From positions 1 through 64,000 of the forward strand of contig JALNYP010000004.1 in the NCBI GenBank assembly GCA_023229795.1: a stretch of DNA of 64,000 nt. Reading direction: 5' to 3'. Shown one piece after another: positions 33,935 through 42,252 of the stretch. The translations under genes were made by a program, and so were the position numbers. How positions within the stretch are numbered: position 1 is the stretch's first letter; each line of letters opens with the position of its first letter. The notes beneath the pieces were generated by a model. That model ran no database searches. It was not told the origin of the DNA and saw only the letters and a program-made list of their open reading frames with translations. Source of the DNA: Syntrophobacterales bacterium. GTDB taxonomy: Bacteria > Desulfobacterota > Desulfobaccia > Desulfobaccales > 0-14-0-80-60-11.

Positions 33935-34125
33935 GTTACCTTCCTTTAAGACTAGGGGGATTTTTACCATAATTTTCCGGCCAAGGCCAGGGTTTTCCCC
34001 TCTTGCCGCCAGCATTTCCGCCCTGTGAGGCCGGAAATCCGATTGCCTCTAAGGGCAAAAACTGTTAAAAAGTCTCGTAATATCTTTAATCTGTCGCGCT
34101 ATTGCCCTGATTTACGGAACTGCAA

Positions 34126-35220
34126 ATGTCCGATACGCCGCCGGTCAGCCTCTCCCAGTCGCACGACTGGTCCTCCTTTCTGATCCAGAAAACCCCGGGG
34201 GCCGTGATTACCGCGGATCATCAGGGGCTGATCACCGAGCTCAATCCCGCCGCCGAGAGGCTGACGGGCTATAGCCGGGGGGAAGCCTTGGGACGCCCGG
34301 CCCTGGAAGTCCTGCACCTGCAGGGCGGGGACCCGAGCACCTGGAATCTGGTGTTGAAGGGACATAAAGAAGCCACGGAGGAAGTCACCCTGCGGAACCG
34401 TTCCGGCCAGGAGGTGCCCGTGATGATCAGTTCCTTCGCCCTCCGGGACGATAACGGGACCCTCCGGGGCGGCGCCATCATCATCCGCGACCTGACTCCG
34501 GTGAAGCGCATGGAAACCGAGCGCCGCCACCTGGTCAACATGTTCGCCCACGACCTGAAGACCCCGGTGGTGGGCATGGCCGGTCTGATCCGCCGGATGC
34601 TGCAGGGGAAAGTGGGCCCTCTGAGCGACCCCCAGATAAATTATCTGCAGACCGTCTTCCGGGAGATGGACCGGCTGGAAAAACTCATTACCCGGTTTCT
34701 CGAATTCGCCCGCCTGGACCTGCGGATTTTGACCCCCCAACCCCAGGCCCTGGACGTGGCCAAAGAGTGCCGGGAAGTCATCACCCTGCTGCAACCCCTG
34801 GCCGAAGACAAGGACATCACCCTGGAAACCCGCCTGGTCCCAGAAATGCCGCCCCTCACCGCGGACCCGCTCCTGTTCCGGCGGGTCCTCGAAAACCTCC
34901 TGGAGAACGCCATCAAGTATAGCCCGGCCCATAGCCGGGTGACGTTGGCTGCCGCGGCTGAGGACCCGGCCATCAGATTTACCGTGCAGGATCAGGGTCC
35001 AGGGATTGCTCCTGACGACCTGGCCCATCTCTTTGAAGTCTTCTATCGCGGCGCCCGGGAAGGAGACAACCGGGGCTTCGGCCTGGGGCTGGCCACGGTC
35101 AAACGCATCATCGACGCCCACGGCGGCCGCATCTGGGTGGATACGGCCCCCGGCCGGGGCTGTACGTTCTCTTTTACCTTCCCCCTGGAACCCCAAAACC
35201 CCCTGGCCAACAGCCGCTGA
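34126..35220 (+). CDS. Soluble PAS-domain sensor histidine kinase (orphan)
   Basis: 364 residues, no membrane segment. PAS domain at about 15-125 (FLIQKTPGAVITADHQGLITELNPAAERLTGYSRGEALG, ending at the PAC-like RDLTPVKRME). HisKA domain with phosphoacceptor H142 in FAHDLKTPVVG, then HATPase_c with N-box ENLLENAIKYS, G1 DQGPGIA and G2 GFGLGLATVK. All catalytic boxes are intact. No response regulator or receiver gene is adjacent, so it is an orphan; it probably senses a cytoplasmic signal such as redox or a ligand through PAS. Confidence 0.95.
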   Translation: MSDTPPVSLSQSHDWSSFLIQKTPGAVITADHQGLITELNPAAERLTGYSRGEALGRPALEVLHLQGGDPSTWNLVLKGHKEATEEVTLRNRSGQEVPVMISSFALRDDNGTLRGGAIIIRDLTPVKRMETERRHLVNMFAHDLKTPVVGMAGLIRRMLQGKVGPLSDPQINYLQTVFREMDRLEKLITRFLEFARLDLRILTPQPQALDVAKECREVITLLQPLAEDKDITLETRLVPEMPPLTADPLLFRRVLENLLENAIKYSPAHSRVTLAAAAEDPAIRFTVQDQGPGIAPDDLAHLFEVFYRGAREGDNRGFGLGLATVKRIIDAHGGRIWVDTAPGRGCTFSFTFPLEPQNPLANSR

Positions 35221-35289
35221 CCCCGATCCCGCCACCCCCTCGCCCCAGAGGGAACCAGCCGCGCCACAGAATTTTACCATGTAAATAAC

Positions 35290-35317
35290 TTGACTCTGGA
35301 GGGGGGATTATTATGTT
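35290..35317 (+). promoter_or_regulatory. Promoter candidate for zinc-ribbon gene
   Basis: TTGACT, 16-base spacer, TATGTT; predicted start about 20 bases before the start codon of the 60-aa gene. Confidence 0.5.
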
Positions 35318-35344
35318 TTGATTAAAAAATGAGAGGTGACAGTT

Positions 35345-35527
35345 ATGCCTTTAGAAGGTCATGGCACGGATTGCGATTGCGGCTGCTGCGGTTTCGAGGC
35401 CGAGCCCAAAGTGCAGGCGAAGTGCGTGTGCCCCTCCTGCGGTAAGCAAGTCCCCCAAGAGGCGGGCCAGGCGTGCGGCCACCGGAAATGCCCCTCCTGC
35501 GGCGCCGAGCTGCAGCCGGGCAAATGA
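35345..35527 (+). CDS. Small cysteine-rich zinc-ribbon protein
   Basis: 60 residues with eleven Cys. N-terminal CDCGCCG cluster, then two CPSCG knuckles (CVCPSCGKQVP and CPSCGAELQP) separated by ACGHRK. Proteins of this pattern are frequent in anaerobes, bind zinc or iron and have no defined role. Start ATG 35345 is preferred over GTG 35336 because agaggtg is correctly placed. Own promoter candidate at 35290-35317. Confidence 0.8.
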   Translation: MPLEGHGTDCDCGCCGFEAEPKVQAKCVCPSCGKQVPQEAGQACGHRKCPSCGAELQPGK

Positions 35528-35546
35528 AGCGGGAGAGGGATTAACC

Positions 35547-36041
35547 TCAACTCCGGGAGCGGATGCGGTCGATAAGGGTGCTGGTGGAGTAGCCCGGCAC
35601 AAAGGGCAGGGCCAGCACCTGACCGCCCCGGGCCAGGACTACCTCTCGCCCCACGATCTGGTCTAACTGATAGTCGCCGCCCTTGACCAGGACGTCGGGT
35701 TGCAGCAGGGTGATGAGCGCCAGAGGGGTGTCTTCGCCAAATAATACCACCCGGTCCACGCAGGCGCACGCGGCCAGCACCCGGGCCCGGTCGGCTTCCG
35801 GGGTCAAGGGCCGCCCAGGGCCTTTGCACAGGCGTGTAAGCGAGGCGTCGGTGTTGACCCCGACGATCAAGGCGTCCCCCAGGGAACGGGCCTCTTCCAG
35901 ATAGGCCACGTGTCCCGGGTGCAACAGATCGAAGCAGCCATTGGTGAAAACCACCTTCTGGCCGCCATCCTGCAGGTCCTTGACCCACCGGGCCCCGGCT
36001 TCTTGCTCGATCACCTTATGGCTGGTGCTGCATGCGGTCAT
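35547..36041 (-). CDS. rfaE2: D-beta-D-heptose 1-phosphate adenylyltransferase
   Basis: Cytidylyltransferase-fold enzyme making ADP-heptose for the LPS core. 164 residues from ATG 36041; the frame is open to 36170 but overlaps comF and lacks a ribosome site. The nucleotide-binding motif TNGCFDLLHPGH is at about 33-44 and the end GYSTSTLIDRI matches the ISSTxII-like motif. It corresponds to the C-terminal half of HldE; the kinase half (RfaE1) is not here. Implies a Gram-negative cell with heptose-containing LPS. Confidence 0.94.
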   Translation of the reverse strand: MTACSTSHKVIEQEAGARWVKDLQDGGQKVVFTNGCFDLLHPGHVAYLEEARSLGDALIVGVNTDASLTRLCKGPGRPLTPEADRARVLAACACVDRVVLFGEDTPLALITLLQPDVLVKGGDYQLDQIVGREVVLARGGQVLALPFVPGYSTSTLIDRIRSRS

Positions 36042-36063
36042 GATTTCCCTTTTCGCCCTGCCT

Positions 36064-36822
36064 TCAATGCTTGACCCGGGCCACGGTGAGGACTTCCACC
36101 CGGCGGGCCCCGGCCTTACGTAAAACTCTAGCGCATTCCTTGACGGTGGCCCCGGTGGTAAACAGGTCATCGATAAGCAGGACGTTTTTGCCCTTGACTA
36201 GCGCGGGGTCCGGCACCCCAAAGGCGTCCTTGACGTTGGCTTGACGTTCCTTGGGCTTAAGCCCCACCTGGGGCGCGGTATGGCGCAGTCTGACCACCGC
36301 TTCCCGGGCCAGGGGCACCTCCGGGAAGGCCTGGGCCAGGAGAATGGCCTGGTTGAAGCCCCGGTGTTTCAGGCGCTTGGGGTGCAGCGGCACCGGCGCG
36401 ATCAGGTCCGCCTCTTCAACTAACTCCAGACAGCGCGGCTGCTGGAGCCAGCTGTGCATCACGGGGAGATAAGCCAGGCGGCGGCCGAACTTGAAGCCGG
36501 TGATGGCCTTGGTTATGGGTTCCTCATAAACGACCGCGGCCCGGGCTCGGGTAAAGGGCGGCGGCTCGGCCTGGCAGTCGCCGCAGACGCGGTCCTCGCC
36601 CTCCTGGGACTTGAACCTGCGCCCGCAGCAGGTACACAAAGGACTCACCACCCACTCGATCCGTCCCTGGCACTTCGGGCAGACCGCTACCGCCGCGTCT
36701 TCCCCCACCGCGGCGTCGCAGAAGAGGCACAAACGCGGCAAGAAGAACTCCAGCAGGCTCAGTCCGATGTGCTTCAGCCAGATTCCCGGATTTTTCGAAA
36801 ATTCTCCCGTCCCTGGGTTCAT
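36064..36822 (-). CDS. comF: ComF-family amidophosphoribosyltransferase-like protein
   Basis: 252 residues. N-terminal zinc-finger region (CLFC about 32-35, CPKC, CTCCGRRF, CGDC), then a phosphoribosyltransferase domain with the PRPP loop NVLLIDDLFTTGAT near 213-226. The ComF family (ComFC/GntX) is tied to DNA uptake in naturally competent bacteria but is also present in species without known competence. It stops 22 bases before the rfaE2 start and is probably co-transcribed with it. Confidence 0.93.
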   Translation of the reverse strand: MNPGTGEFSKNPGIWLKHIGLSLLEFFLPRLCLFCDAAVGEDAAVAVCPKCQGRIEWVVSPLCTCCGRRFKSQEGEDRVCGDCQAEPPPFTRARAAVVYEEPITKAITGFKFGRRLAYLPVMHSWLQQPRCLELVEEADLIAPVPLHPKRLKHRGFNQAILLAQAFPEVPLAREAVVRLRHTAPQVGLKPKERQANVKDAFGVPDPALVKGKNVLLIDDLFTTGATVKECARVLRKAGARRVEVLTVARVKH

Positions 36823-36920
36823 TGCAGCTATTAAACCATGATAACCTGAAGATTGGCAAATAATCTTAATATGGCGTGGAGGTTAAGGAAGGTTTTTTTA
36901 CAGGCGGAGGGGATTATTAA

Positions 36921-37075
36921 GGCGGGCACAGAGGCCCGCCCCACCAATCCTGGCCGTAGCTGCATAGGCGAGACGCCTGTTCCACCTTTTATTTTTCCAG
37001 GAGGGGGTTTGGGGGAACCTTGCTTTTTGCAAAAAAGCGGGGTTCCCATAAAGGATGGCAGGCGGGACGCCCGCC
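36921..37075. repeat. Two family D palindromes
   Basis: Copies at 36921-36940 (ggcgggcacagaggcccgcc) and 37061-37075 (ggcgggacgcccgcc) in the 265-base gap between comF and the PHP gene, which otherwise holds nothing recognisable. Confidence 0.6.
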
Positions 37076-37087
37076 CTACCAGAACAG

Positions 37088-37741
37088 CTACAGCTCCGCT
37101 AACCGCCGGGCCAGGGCTTCGGCGTCGGCGAAGAGGGTTTGGATGGCCGCGCTTCTGAGGCCCGCGCCCCGGGCGATGCGTTCGGCTTGCTGCCGGGTGA
37201 TGAGGTCCGAGGGGCTGTGGGAATCGGTATCGACCAGGAGGGAGGCGCCCACTTCCAGGGCCAGGCGGGCCACGTGGCCGTTGGCCAGGCAGTGGCCTTT
37301 ACGGGCGGAGAGCTCGAGGAAAATGCCGCGCTCCCGGGCCAGGGCGACTTCCTCGATAGTGATAAGGCCGGGGTGGGCCAGGATGTCGATATCGGCTTCG
37401 ATGGCGGCCCGATTGGTGCCCGGGGCCACCGGCTCCACCAGGGTCTCGCCGTGGACCACGATGAGTGGCACCCCCAGGGCCCGGGCCTGGGCCGACAGCG
37501 GCGCAATCTGGGCCGGCGGCAGGTGGGTGAACTCCAGGCCGGGAATGAGCACCGGGTAGTCGCCCCGGTTGAGGCTCAGAGCCGCGCTCTTCAGCCGGGT
37601 GAACACCACTTCGAAGTTGGAGGCGTCCACGTGGTCGGTAATGGCGAGATAACGGTAGCCCTTCACCTGGGCCCGCCGCCACAGCTCCGCGGGGATCAGC
37701 TCGCCGTCGCTATACAGGGAGTGGGTATGCAGATCAATCAT
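37088..37741 (-). CDS. PHP-domain phosphoesterase
   Basis: 217-residue stand-alone PHP (polymerase and histidinol phosphatase) domain. Metal-binding motifs: DLHTHSLYSDG (H5 and H7), ITDHVD (about 36-40), VHGE, ILAHPG and DTDSHSPSD near the end. Related proteins hydrolyse histidinol phosphate or other phosphoesters. Although a hisB gene exists at 50596, the two are not linked, so histidinol-phosphatase activity is only a possibility. Confidence 0.9.
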   Translation of the reverse strand: MIDLHTHSLYSDGELIPAELWRRAQVKGYRYLAITDHVDASNFEVVFTRLKSAALSLNRGDYPVLIPGLEFTHLPPAQIAPLSAQARALGVPLIVVHGETLVEPVAPGTNRAAIEADIDILAHPGLITIEEVALARERGIFLELSARKGHCLANGHVARLALEVGASLLVDTDSHSPSDLITRQQAERIARGAGLRSAAIQTLFADAEALARRLAEL

Positions 37742-37749
37742 AAAAACCT

Positions 37750-37784
37750 GTTTTCGGTTTCAATTTTTCAGTTTTCGGTAAAAG
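37750..37784. repeat. Degenerate heptamer tract
   Basis: Units gttttcg, gtttcaa, tttttca, gttttcg, gtaaaag upstream of the PHP gene. Confidence 0.6.
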
Positions 37785-37938
37785 AATAATGAACCAGTGA
37801 ATAAGTATTTTATACCATTTCTCGGAGGCGGTATCCAGAGGTAATCATGTTTTTGCCAGCCCGAGGGGCGGCGGCGAGCAGGTAGGGTAAAATTAGGCTA
37901 ATGATCTGTCTTTACAGTCTATGAGCAAAAAAGGCGCA

Positions 37939-37963
37939 GGAACTGAAAACTGAGAACTGAACT
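37939..37963. repeat. Degenerate heptamer tract
   Basis: Units ggaactg, aaaactg, agaactg, then aact, just after the end of the bifunctional nuclease gene; complementary in type to the tract at 37750. Confidence 0.55.
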
Positions 37964-37967
37964 TCCT

Positions 37968-38465
37968 TTACATTTTATATTTGCCGAAATCTTCCGGGTC
38001 CAGGCCTTCCAGCACTTCGGTCCACTTTTTGGCGTCTTCGGTGGTGATGGCCTCCTTGGCGGTGAGATCCACCCGGCGAGCCTTCTGGATCACCACGTCG
38101 GCCACGAAGATGGGGGCCTTGGTGCGCAGCGCGATGGCGATGGCGTCGCTGGGCCGGGCGTCGATGCTGATTTCCTTGCCTTCCCGGATGAGATAGATGA
38201 GAGCAAAATAGGTATTATCCCGCAGGTCGCAGACCTCCACCTTGGTCACCGTGGTCTCCATGAGTTCCATGATATTTTTCAGCAGGTCATGGGTCATGGG
38301 GCGGGAGAACTTGATGTTCTCCAACTCGCTGGCGATGGCAGTGGCCTCCAGCAGCCCGATCCAGATGGGGACCGCTTTGTCCGAGTCCACGTCTTTCAGG
38401 ATCATAATGGGACTGTTGGTAAAGGGGTCGATGGTCAATCCGGAAACCGTCATTTCTCTTAGCAT
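37968..38465 (-). CDS. Bifunctional nuclease family protein (DUF151)
   Basis: 165 residues from ATG 38465, preceded by gggaggt. Matches the BFN/DUF151 family: LTIDPFTNSPIMILKD, VPIWIGLLEATAIASELE, RPMTHDLLKNIMELM, and the hallmark ARPSDAIAIALRTKAPIFV. The founding members have DNase/RNase activity in plants; the bacterial role is unsettled. It ends a two-gene minus-strand unit with miaB, whose stop is 22 bases upstream. Confidence 0.93.
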   Translation of the reverse strand: MLREMTVSGLTIDPFTNSPIMILKDVDSDKAVPIWIGLLEATAIASELENIKFSRPMTHDLLKNIMELMETTVTKVEVCDLRDNTYFALIYLIREGKEISIDARPSDAIAIALRTKAPIFVADVVIQKARRVDLTAKEAITTEDAKKWTEVLEGLDPEDFGKYKM

Positions 38466-38487
38466 AATACCTCCCCCGGGGAAGCTC

Positions 38488-39843
38488 TCAGGCGCTCCGC
38501 CCAACGCTCACGAGGTGGTCGAGGCCTTGCACCCTCCGGCCTTTCAGGGAATGGGGGTGCGCCTCGGTGATGACGACCCGGGTGAGAGAGCCCACCAGTT
38601 CCCGGGGTCCGCTGAAGTTGACAACCTGGTTGGTTCTGAGCCGCCCACACAGTTCCTCTATGGAGCGCTTGCTGAAGCCTTCCACCAGCACCTCGTGTTC
38701 CTGGCCCACCAGGCGTGCGTGGGACTTGAGGGTGAGCTCATCCTGCAAGGCCTGGAGTCGGGCCAGACGTTCGGCTTTGACTTCTTCGGCCACCTGATCA
38801 GGGTACGTCGCGGCCCGGGTCTGAGGCCGGGGAGAATACTTAAAGGAAAAAGACTGGTCGAACCCCGCGGCCCGCATCAGGTCCAAGGTCTGCACAAAAT
38901 CCGCCTCGGACTCCCCCGGAAATCCCACGATCAGATCGGTGGACAGGGCGATGCCGGGGCAGGCCCGGCGCAGGGCCGCAACCTTTTCCAGGTAATGTTC
39001 ATGGGTGTAACCGCGGTTCATCCTTTTTAAGATCCGGTCGGTGCCGGATTGCACCGGCAGGTGGAGATGCTCGCACAGGGCGTCCAGCTCGCCGAAGGCG
39101 TCGATCAACTCAGGCGACAGGTCCCGGGGATGGGAGGTGGCGAACCGCAGCCGGGAGAGGCCGGGCAGGCCGTTGAGCCGCCGCAAGAGTTGGGTAAACG
39201 TGATCGTTTCAGCCAAACCGCGGCCGTAAGAATTGACGTTCTGGCCCAGGAGAGTCACTTCCTGGCCGCCAGCGGCCAGGAAGTCAGCGACTTCGGCGAT
39301 AATGGCGTCCGGTTCCCGGCTGGCCTCCCGGCCCCGCACGTAGGGGACCACGCAGAACGTGCAAAAGTTGTCGCAGCCCCGCATGATGGTCACCATCGTC
39401 TGAAACGTACCCGGCAACCAGGCGCGGCGGGGCAGCTCCGGGCAGTCCCGGTTCAGGCCGACGTCCACGACCCGTTCGCCCCGTGCGATCCGGCCCACCA
39501 ACTCCGGCAAATGGTAGATACCCTTGGTGCCGAACACCAGGTTGAGGTGAGGGGCCGCAGCCAGCAGCCGCTCGCCCTCCTGTTGGGCCACGCAGCCGCC
39601 CACGCCCAGGAGGAGTTGGGGGCGCTGCTGCTTCAAAAACTTCAGACTTCCCAGGAGGCTCTTGACCTTCTCCTCGGCTTTGCGGCGGATGGCGCAGGTA
39701 TTGATCAGGTAGAGGTCCGCCTCTTCGGCATGCGCCGTCAGCTCATACTCCTCCCCCAAAACCTGGGCCATCAGTTCGGAATCGGCCACGTTCATCTGGC
39801 AGCCGAAGGTCCGGATGTATAATTTTTTCTTGGGCCGCGCCAT
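38488..39843 (-). CDS. miaB: tRNA-2-methylthio-N6-dimethylallyladenosine synthase
   Basis: Radical-SAM methylthiotransferase modifying A37 of tRNAs that read UNN codons. 451 residues in the family order: UPF0004 domain with cluster cysteines C15, C50 and C84; radical-SAM CX3CX2C at C157, C161 and C164 (RGCDNFCTFC); C-terminal TRAM domain (about 375-440). MiaB rather than MtaB or RimO is indicated by YIRTFGCQMNVADSE. Confidence 0.96.
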   Translation of the reverse strand: MARPKKKLYIRTFGCQMNVADSELMAQVLGEEYELTAHAEEADLYLINTCAIRRKAEEKVKSLLGSLKFLKQQRPQLLLGVGGCVAQQEGERLLAAAPHLNLVFGTKGIYHLPELVGRIARGERVVDVGLNRDCPELPRRAWLPGTFQTMVTIMRGCDNFCTFCVVPYVRGREASREPDAIIAEVADFLAAGGQEVTLLGQNVNSYGRGLAETITFTQLLRRLNGLPGLSRLRFATSHPRDLSPELIDAFGELDALCEHLHLPVQSGTDRILKRMNRGYTHEHYLEKVAALRRACPGIALSTDLIVGFPGESEADFVQTLDLMRAAGFDQSFSFKYSPRPQTRAATYPDQVAEEVKAERLARLQALQDELTLKSHARLVGQEHEVLVEGFSKRSIEELCGRLRTNQVVNFSGPRELVGSLTRVVITEAHPHSLKGRRVQGLDHLVSVGRSA

Positions 39844-39948
39844 GTATTCTATTTATTAGAAACGTTCCCCCTTGTCAACTCCGCGCCTGCCGGATGATGT
39901 CACTAACATATACAGATGCCCGGTTTCCATAGCACCTGTAGTGCCCGG

Positions 39949-39977
39949 TTGATTTTGTTAAACCTTTTCATTATCTT
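39949..39977 (+). promoter_or_regulatory. Promoter candidate for sixA
   Basis: TTGATT, 17-base spacer, TATCTT; start expected about 50 bases before the ATG, with a small family D-like palindrome (gtgggcctcggtgcccgc) in the leader. Confidence 0.5.
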
Positions 39978-40034
39978 GGGTGGATAGGGCAACGCTGAGG
40001 TGGGCCTCGGTGCCCGCCTGATGAGGAGGTTCGC

Positions 40035-40499
40035 ATGTTTCTCTATCTGGTGCAACACGCAGAGGCTAACCGGGAAGAAGAAGACCCAACGAGAGATCTG
40101 AGCGTTAAAGGCCGCGAGGATATCAGGAAAGTGGCGCAGTTTGCCGGGAAGGTGCAAGTGACCATCAACCGGATCCTGCACAGCGGCAAGACCAGAGCCT
40201 TGCGGACCGCGGAAATCCTGGCGGCCGAACTCAAACCGGCTCAGGGCAGCGCCGCGACCGACGGCTTAGCCCCTCTAGATGACCCCGCCATCTGGGCGGA
40301 CCGGCTCGAAAGCCTGGACGAGGACCTGGCCCTGGTTGGCCATCTGCCCCATTTGGCCAGGCTGGCCAGCCGGCTCCTCTGCGGGGTTCAGCAGCCCGGC
40401 GTGATCAATTTCAAAATGGGCGGCATGGTCTGCTTAAAACGCGAGGCGCCGGGCCGCTGGGCGGTGGAGTTCATACTCATCCCGGCCCTGATTCACTAA
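40035..40499 (+). CDS. sixA: SixA-type phosphohistidine phosphatase
   Basis: 154-residue histidine-phosphatase fold. The catalytic block is LVQHAEA (H8) instead of the usual RHG, a variation common in SixA-like proteins of anaerobes and archaea; downstream RTAEIL (about 56-61) and VGHLPHLARLASRLL (about 99-113, second His) are kept. SixA removes phosphate from the HPt domain of ArcB or from NPr of PTS systems; no such partner is in the window. Monocistronic with its own promoter candidate. Confidence 0.88.
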   Translation: MFLYLVQHAEANREEEDPTRDLSVKGREDIRKVAQFAGKVQVTINRILHSGKTRALRTAEILAAELKPAQGSAATDGLAPLDDPAIWADRLESLDEDLALVGHLPHLARLASRLLCGVQQPGVINFKMGGMVCLKREAPGRWAVEFILIPALIH

Positions 40500-40535
40500 G
40501 CCGCAGCGGCTCAAAAACCGCGACTCGTCAGCCCT

Positions 40536-41108
40536 TCACTCGCTGAGGATCAGGTCCTTAAGCGGCCGTTTGGGGACGTGGTGGACGCCTTGTTCATCCC
40601 GCCAATACTTGATGTCGCCTGCGGCCCCTACCTCTTCCAGAACCACGGTTTCCTTGGGTTTGCCCAGGGCGATGACCAGGACGATCTCGAAGCCGTCCGG
40701 AATCTTAAGCGACTCCCGCAACTGGTCTCGCTTGATGGAGCCGATCATGCACCCGCCCAGGCCTTTCTCCCTGGCCCCCAGGAGGATGCTCTGGGCCGCG
40801 ATGCCCACGTCCGTGGCCAGGGTGGCGGCGCGGCTTTTATCCCCTACCACTACCACATAGGCCGCGGGCCGCTCGCCTGCCGGGGGGCCGGGCCAATCCG
40901 GCAAATAGCCGGCCCAGGCCAGGCAGGAGAAGATGGCCTCATTTTTGCGGGGCTGGTTGGACAGGATATACCTGAGAGGCTGGAGATTGCCGGCGGAGGC
41001 CGACAGCCGGGCCAGGTTCACCAGCCATTTCAAGGTCTCCATCGGGATTGCCTCGTTCTCGAAAAACCGCCGGCAACTGCGATTGCGTCTGATCAGGTCT
41101 TCAAGCAT
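40536..41108 (-). CDS. Nitroreductase family FMN protein
   Basis: 190-residue flavin oxidoreductase fold. Start LIRRNRSCRRFFE (FMN-phosphate-binding Arg residues), SAGNLQPLRYILS, GIAAQSILLGAREKGLGGCMIGS and VLVIALGKPKE are the standard blocks. Catalyses NAD(P)H-dependent two-electron reductions; substrate unknown. Minus strand, convergent with sixA. Confidence 0.93.
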   Translation of the reverse strand: MLEDLIRRNRSCRRFFENEAIPMETLKWLVNLARLSASAGNLQPLRYILSNQPRKNEAIFSCLAWAGYLPDWPGPPAGERPAAYVVVVGDKSRAATLATDVGIAAQSILLGAREKGLGGCMIGSIKRDQLRESLKIPDGFEIVLVIALGKPKETVVLEEVGAAGDIKYWRDEQGVHHVPKRPLKDLILSE

Positions 41109-41176
41109 GGCAGCTCCTGGTGTTCATGGCGGGGGAAATCCTCTCGCCGGGGCCGGGCAGGGGCCCCGGCGGGAAC

Positions 41177-42109
41177 TTAGGCTGAGGCCTGGAGCGGTTC
41201 CAGGCGAAAGACGCCTTCGGGGGTGAGAATGGCGTTTACCCCTAAGGTCCGCAGGAAGTCGGCCAACGGCCGCCCGAGAATGAGGTCGGTGGCCTCCGGG
41301 GTCAACTCCCAATCGCCGATGAGCATTTGCCGCAGATAGTGGTCGAAGTGCAAGGCCTCGAACAAGGGGTCGCCGGCGGCTTCCCGGCCGGCGCCCAGGT
41401 CGCTCAGGAGCGCGGCAACTTTAGCGCAATCGCAGCGCTCTTGATGCTCTCTGATCAGCTCCCAAATCTCGGGGACCGCGGCAAACAGGTGGACCCGCTG
41501 CAATAATTCCTCGGGCCCAGACGCGGGCGCGGGCTCGCCCCAGCAATTCTGGCGGCGGCATTGCTCCGGCCGGTCCTCATAAATGCGGCAACTCTGATTG
41601 GCCGCCAGGTAAAACCAGCATTGCCGGCTGCCCGGGACCTCTCGAACTTTCAGCCGCTCCTCGGTCAACGGAGTCACCTTGCCCTCCCGGGAGGTCGCGG
41701 GTTCCCCGGACCTGAGGGTATAAACGTCGTTCCAGTTGAGGACTTCCCGTTGGAACAACCCCAGATCGGGACCCAATAGGGTCGGGCTGCCCTGTTCGCA
41801 ACACTGGCCGCAGCGGACGCAACTGGCCCCTCGCTCCAGGAGCTGGTTGCGGCTGACGGTCATCAAGCGCCGCCAGGCCACGGCCCGGGATTCGGGCGAC
41901 AGGGTGTTCCAGCTATCATAGACCTCTTTGAATCCTGCGGCCTGCTCGATTTCCCGGCGCAGAATTTTGTAGCGTTCGCTCTGGGGAGAAACCTGGAGAA
42001 CCTCCGACAAGTAGTCCTGCCAGATCTTGCCAAATACCTCCCGGGGACCCTTGGCCAGGGCCTCCCAGGGTTCTTCATGAATCTTTCCCATAAATTTCTT
42101 TTCGGCCAT
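41177..42109 (-). CDS. YkgJ-family cysteine-cluster protein
   Basis: 310 residues. The metal-binding region is CVRCGQCCEQGSP (about 96-108), followed by CRIYEDRPEQCRRQNCW (about 172-188), the CxxCxxCC...C...C arrangement of the YkgJ/UPF0153 family that holds zinc or an iron-sulfur cluster. Flanked by helical extensions on both sides, longer than the typical 100-150 residues of the family. Role unknown. 68 bases upstream of the nitroreductase on the same strand. Confidence 0.88.
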   Translation of the reverse strand: MAEKKFMGKIHEEPWEALAKGPREVFGKIWQDYLSEVLQVSPQSERYKILRREIEQAAGFKEVYDSWNTLSPESRAVAWRRLMTVSRNQLLERGASCVRCGQCCEQGSPTLLGPDLGLFQREVLNWNDVYTLRSGEPATSREGKVTPLTEERLKVREVPGSRQCWFYLAANQSCRIYEDRPEQCRRQNCWGEPAPASGPEELLQRVHLFAAVPEIWELIREHQERCDCAKVAALLSDLGAGREAAGDPLFEALHFDHYLRQMLIGDWELTPEATDLILGRPLADFLRTLGVNAILTPEGVFRLEPLQASA

Positions 42110-42127
42110 GTCTGTCCGCCTTAAAAT

Positions 42128-42162
42128 CAGTTTTTAGTTTTCAGTTTCCAGTTTTCGATAAA
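42128..42162. repeat. Degenerate heptamer tract
   Basis: Units cagtttt, tagtttt, cagtttc, cagtttt, cgataaa upstream of the YkgJ gene. Confidence 0.65.
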
Positions 42163-42252
42163 ATAAATGCGGATTGTCAATGCCTTGCGGTTTAGGCACC
42201 TTATCATTTTATCATATTTGGTTTTCAGGAATAGGGGCCTTGCCGTTTTCGC

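Noticed and set aside
33935..34015. 27-codon N-terminal extension of gltX
   Set aside because: Glutamyl-tRNA synthetases begin just before RFSPSPTG. ATG 33934 has a good ribosome site and the extension does not look family-like.
36042..36170. 43-codon extension of rfaE2
   Set aside because: It would overlap comF by about 100 bases and has no ribosome site; the enzyme family starts near MTACSTSH.
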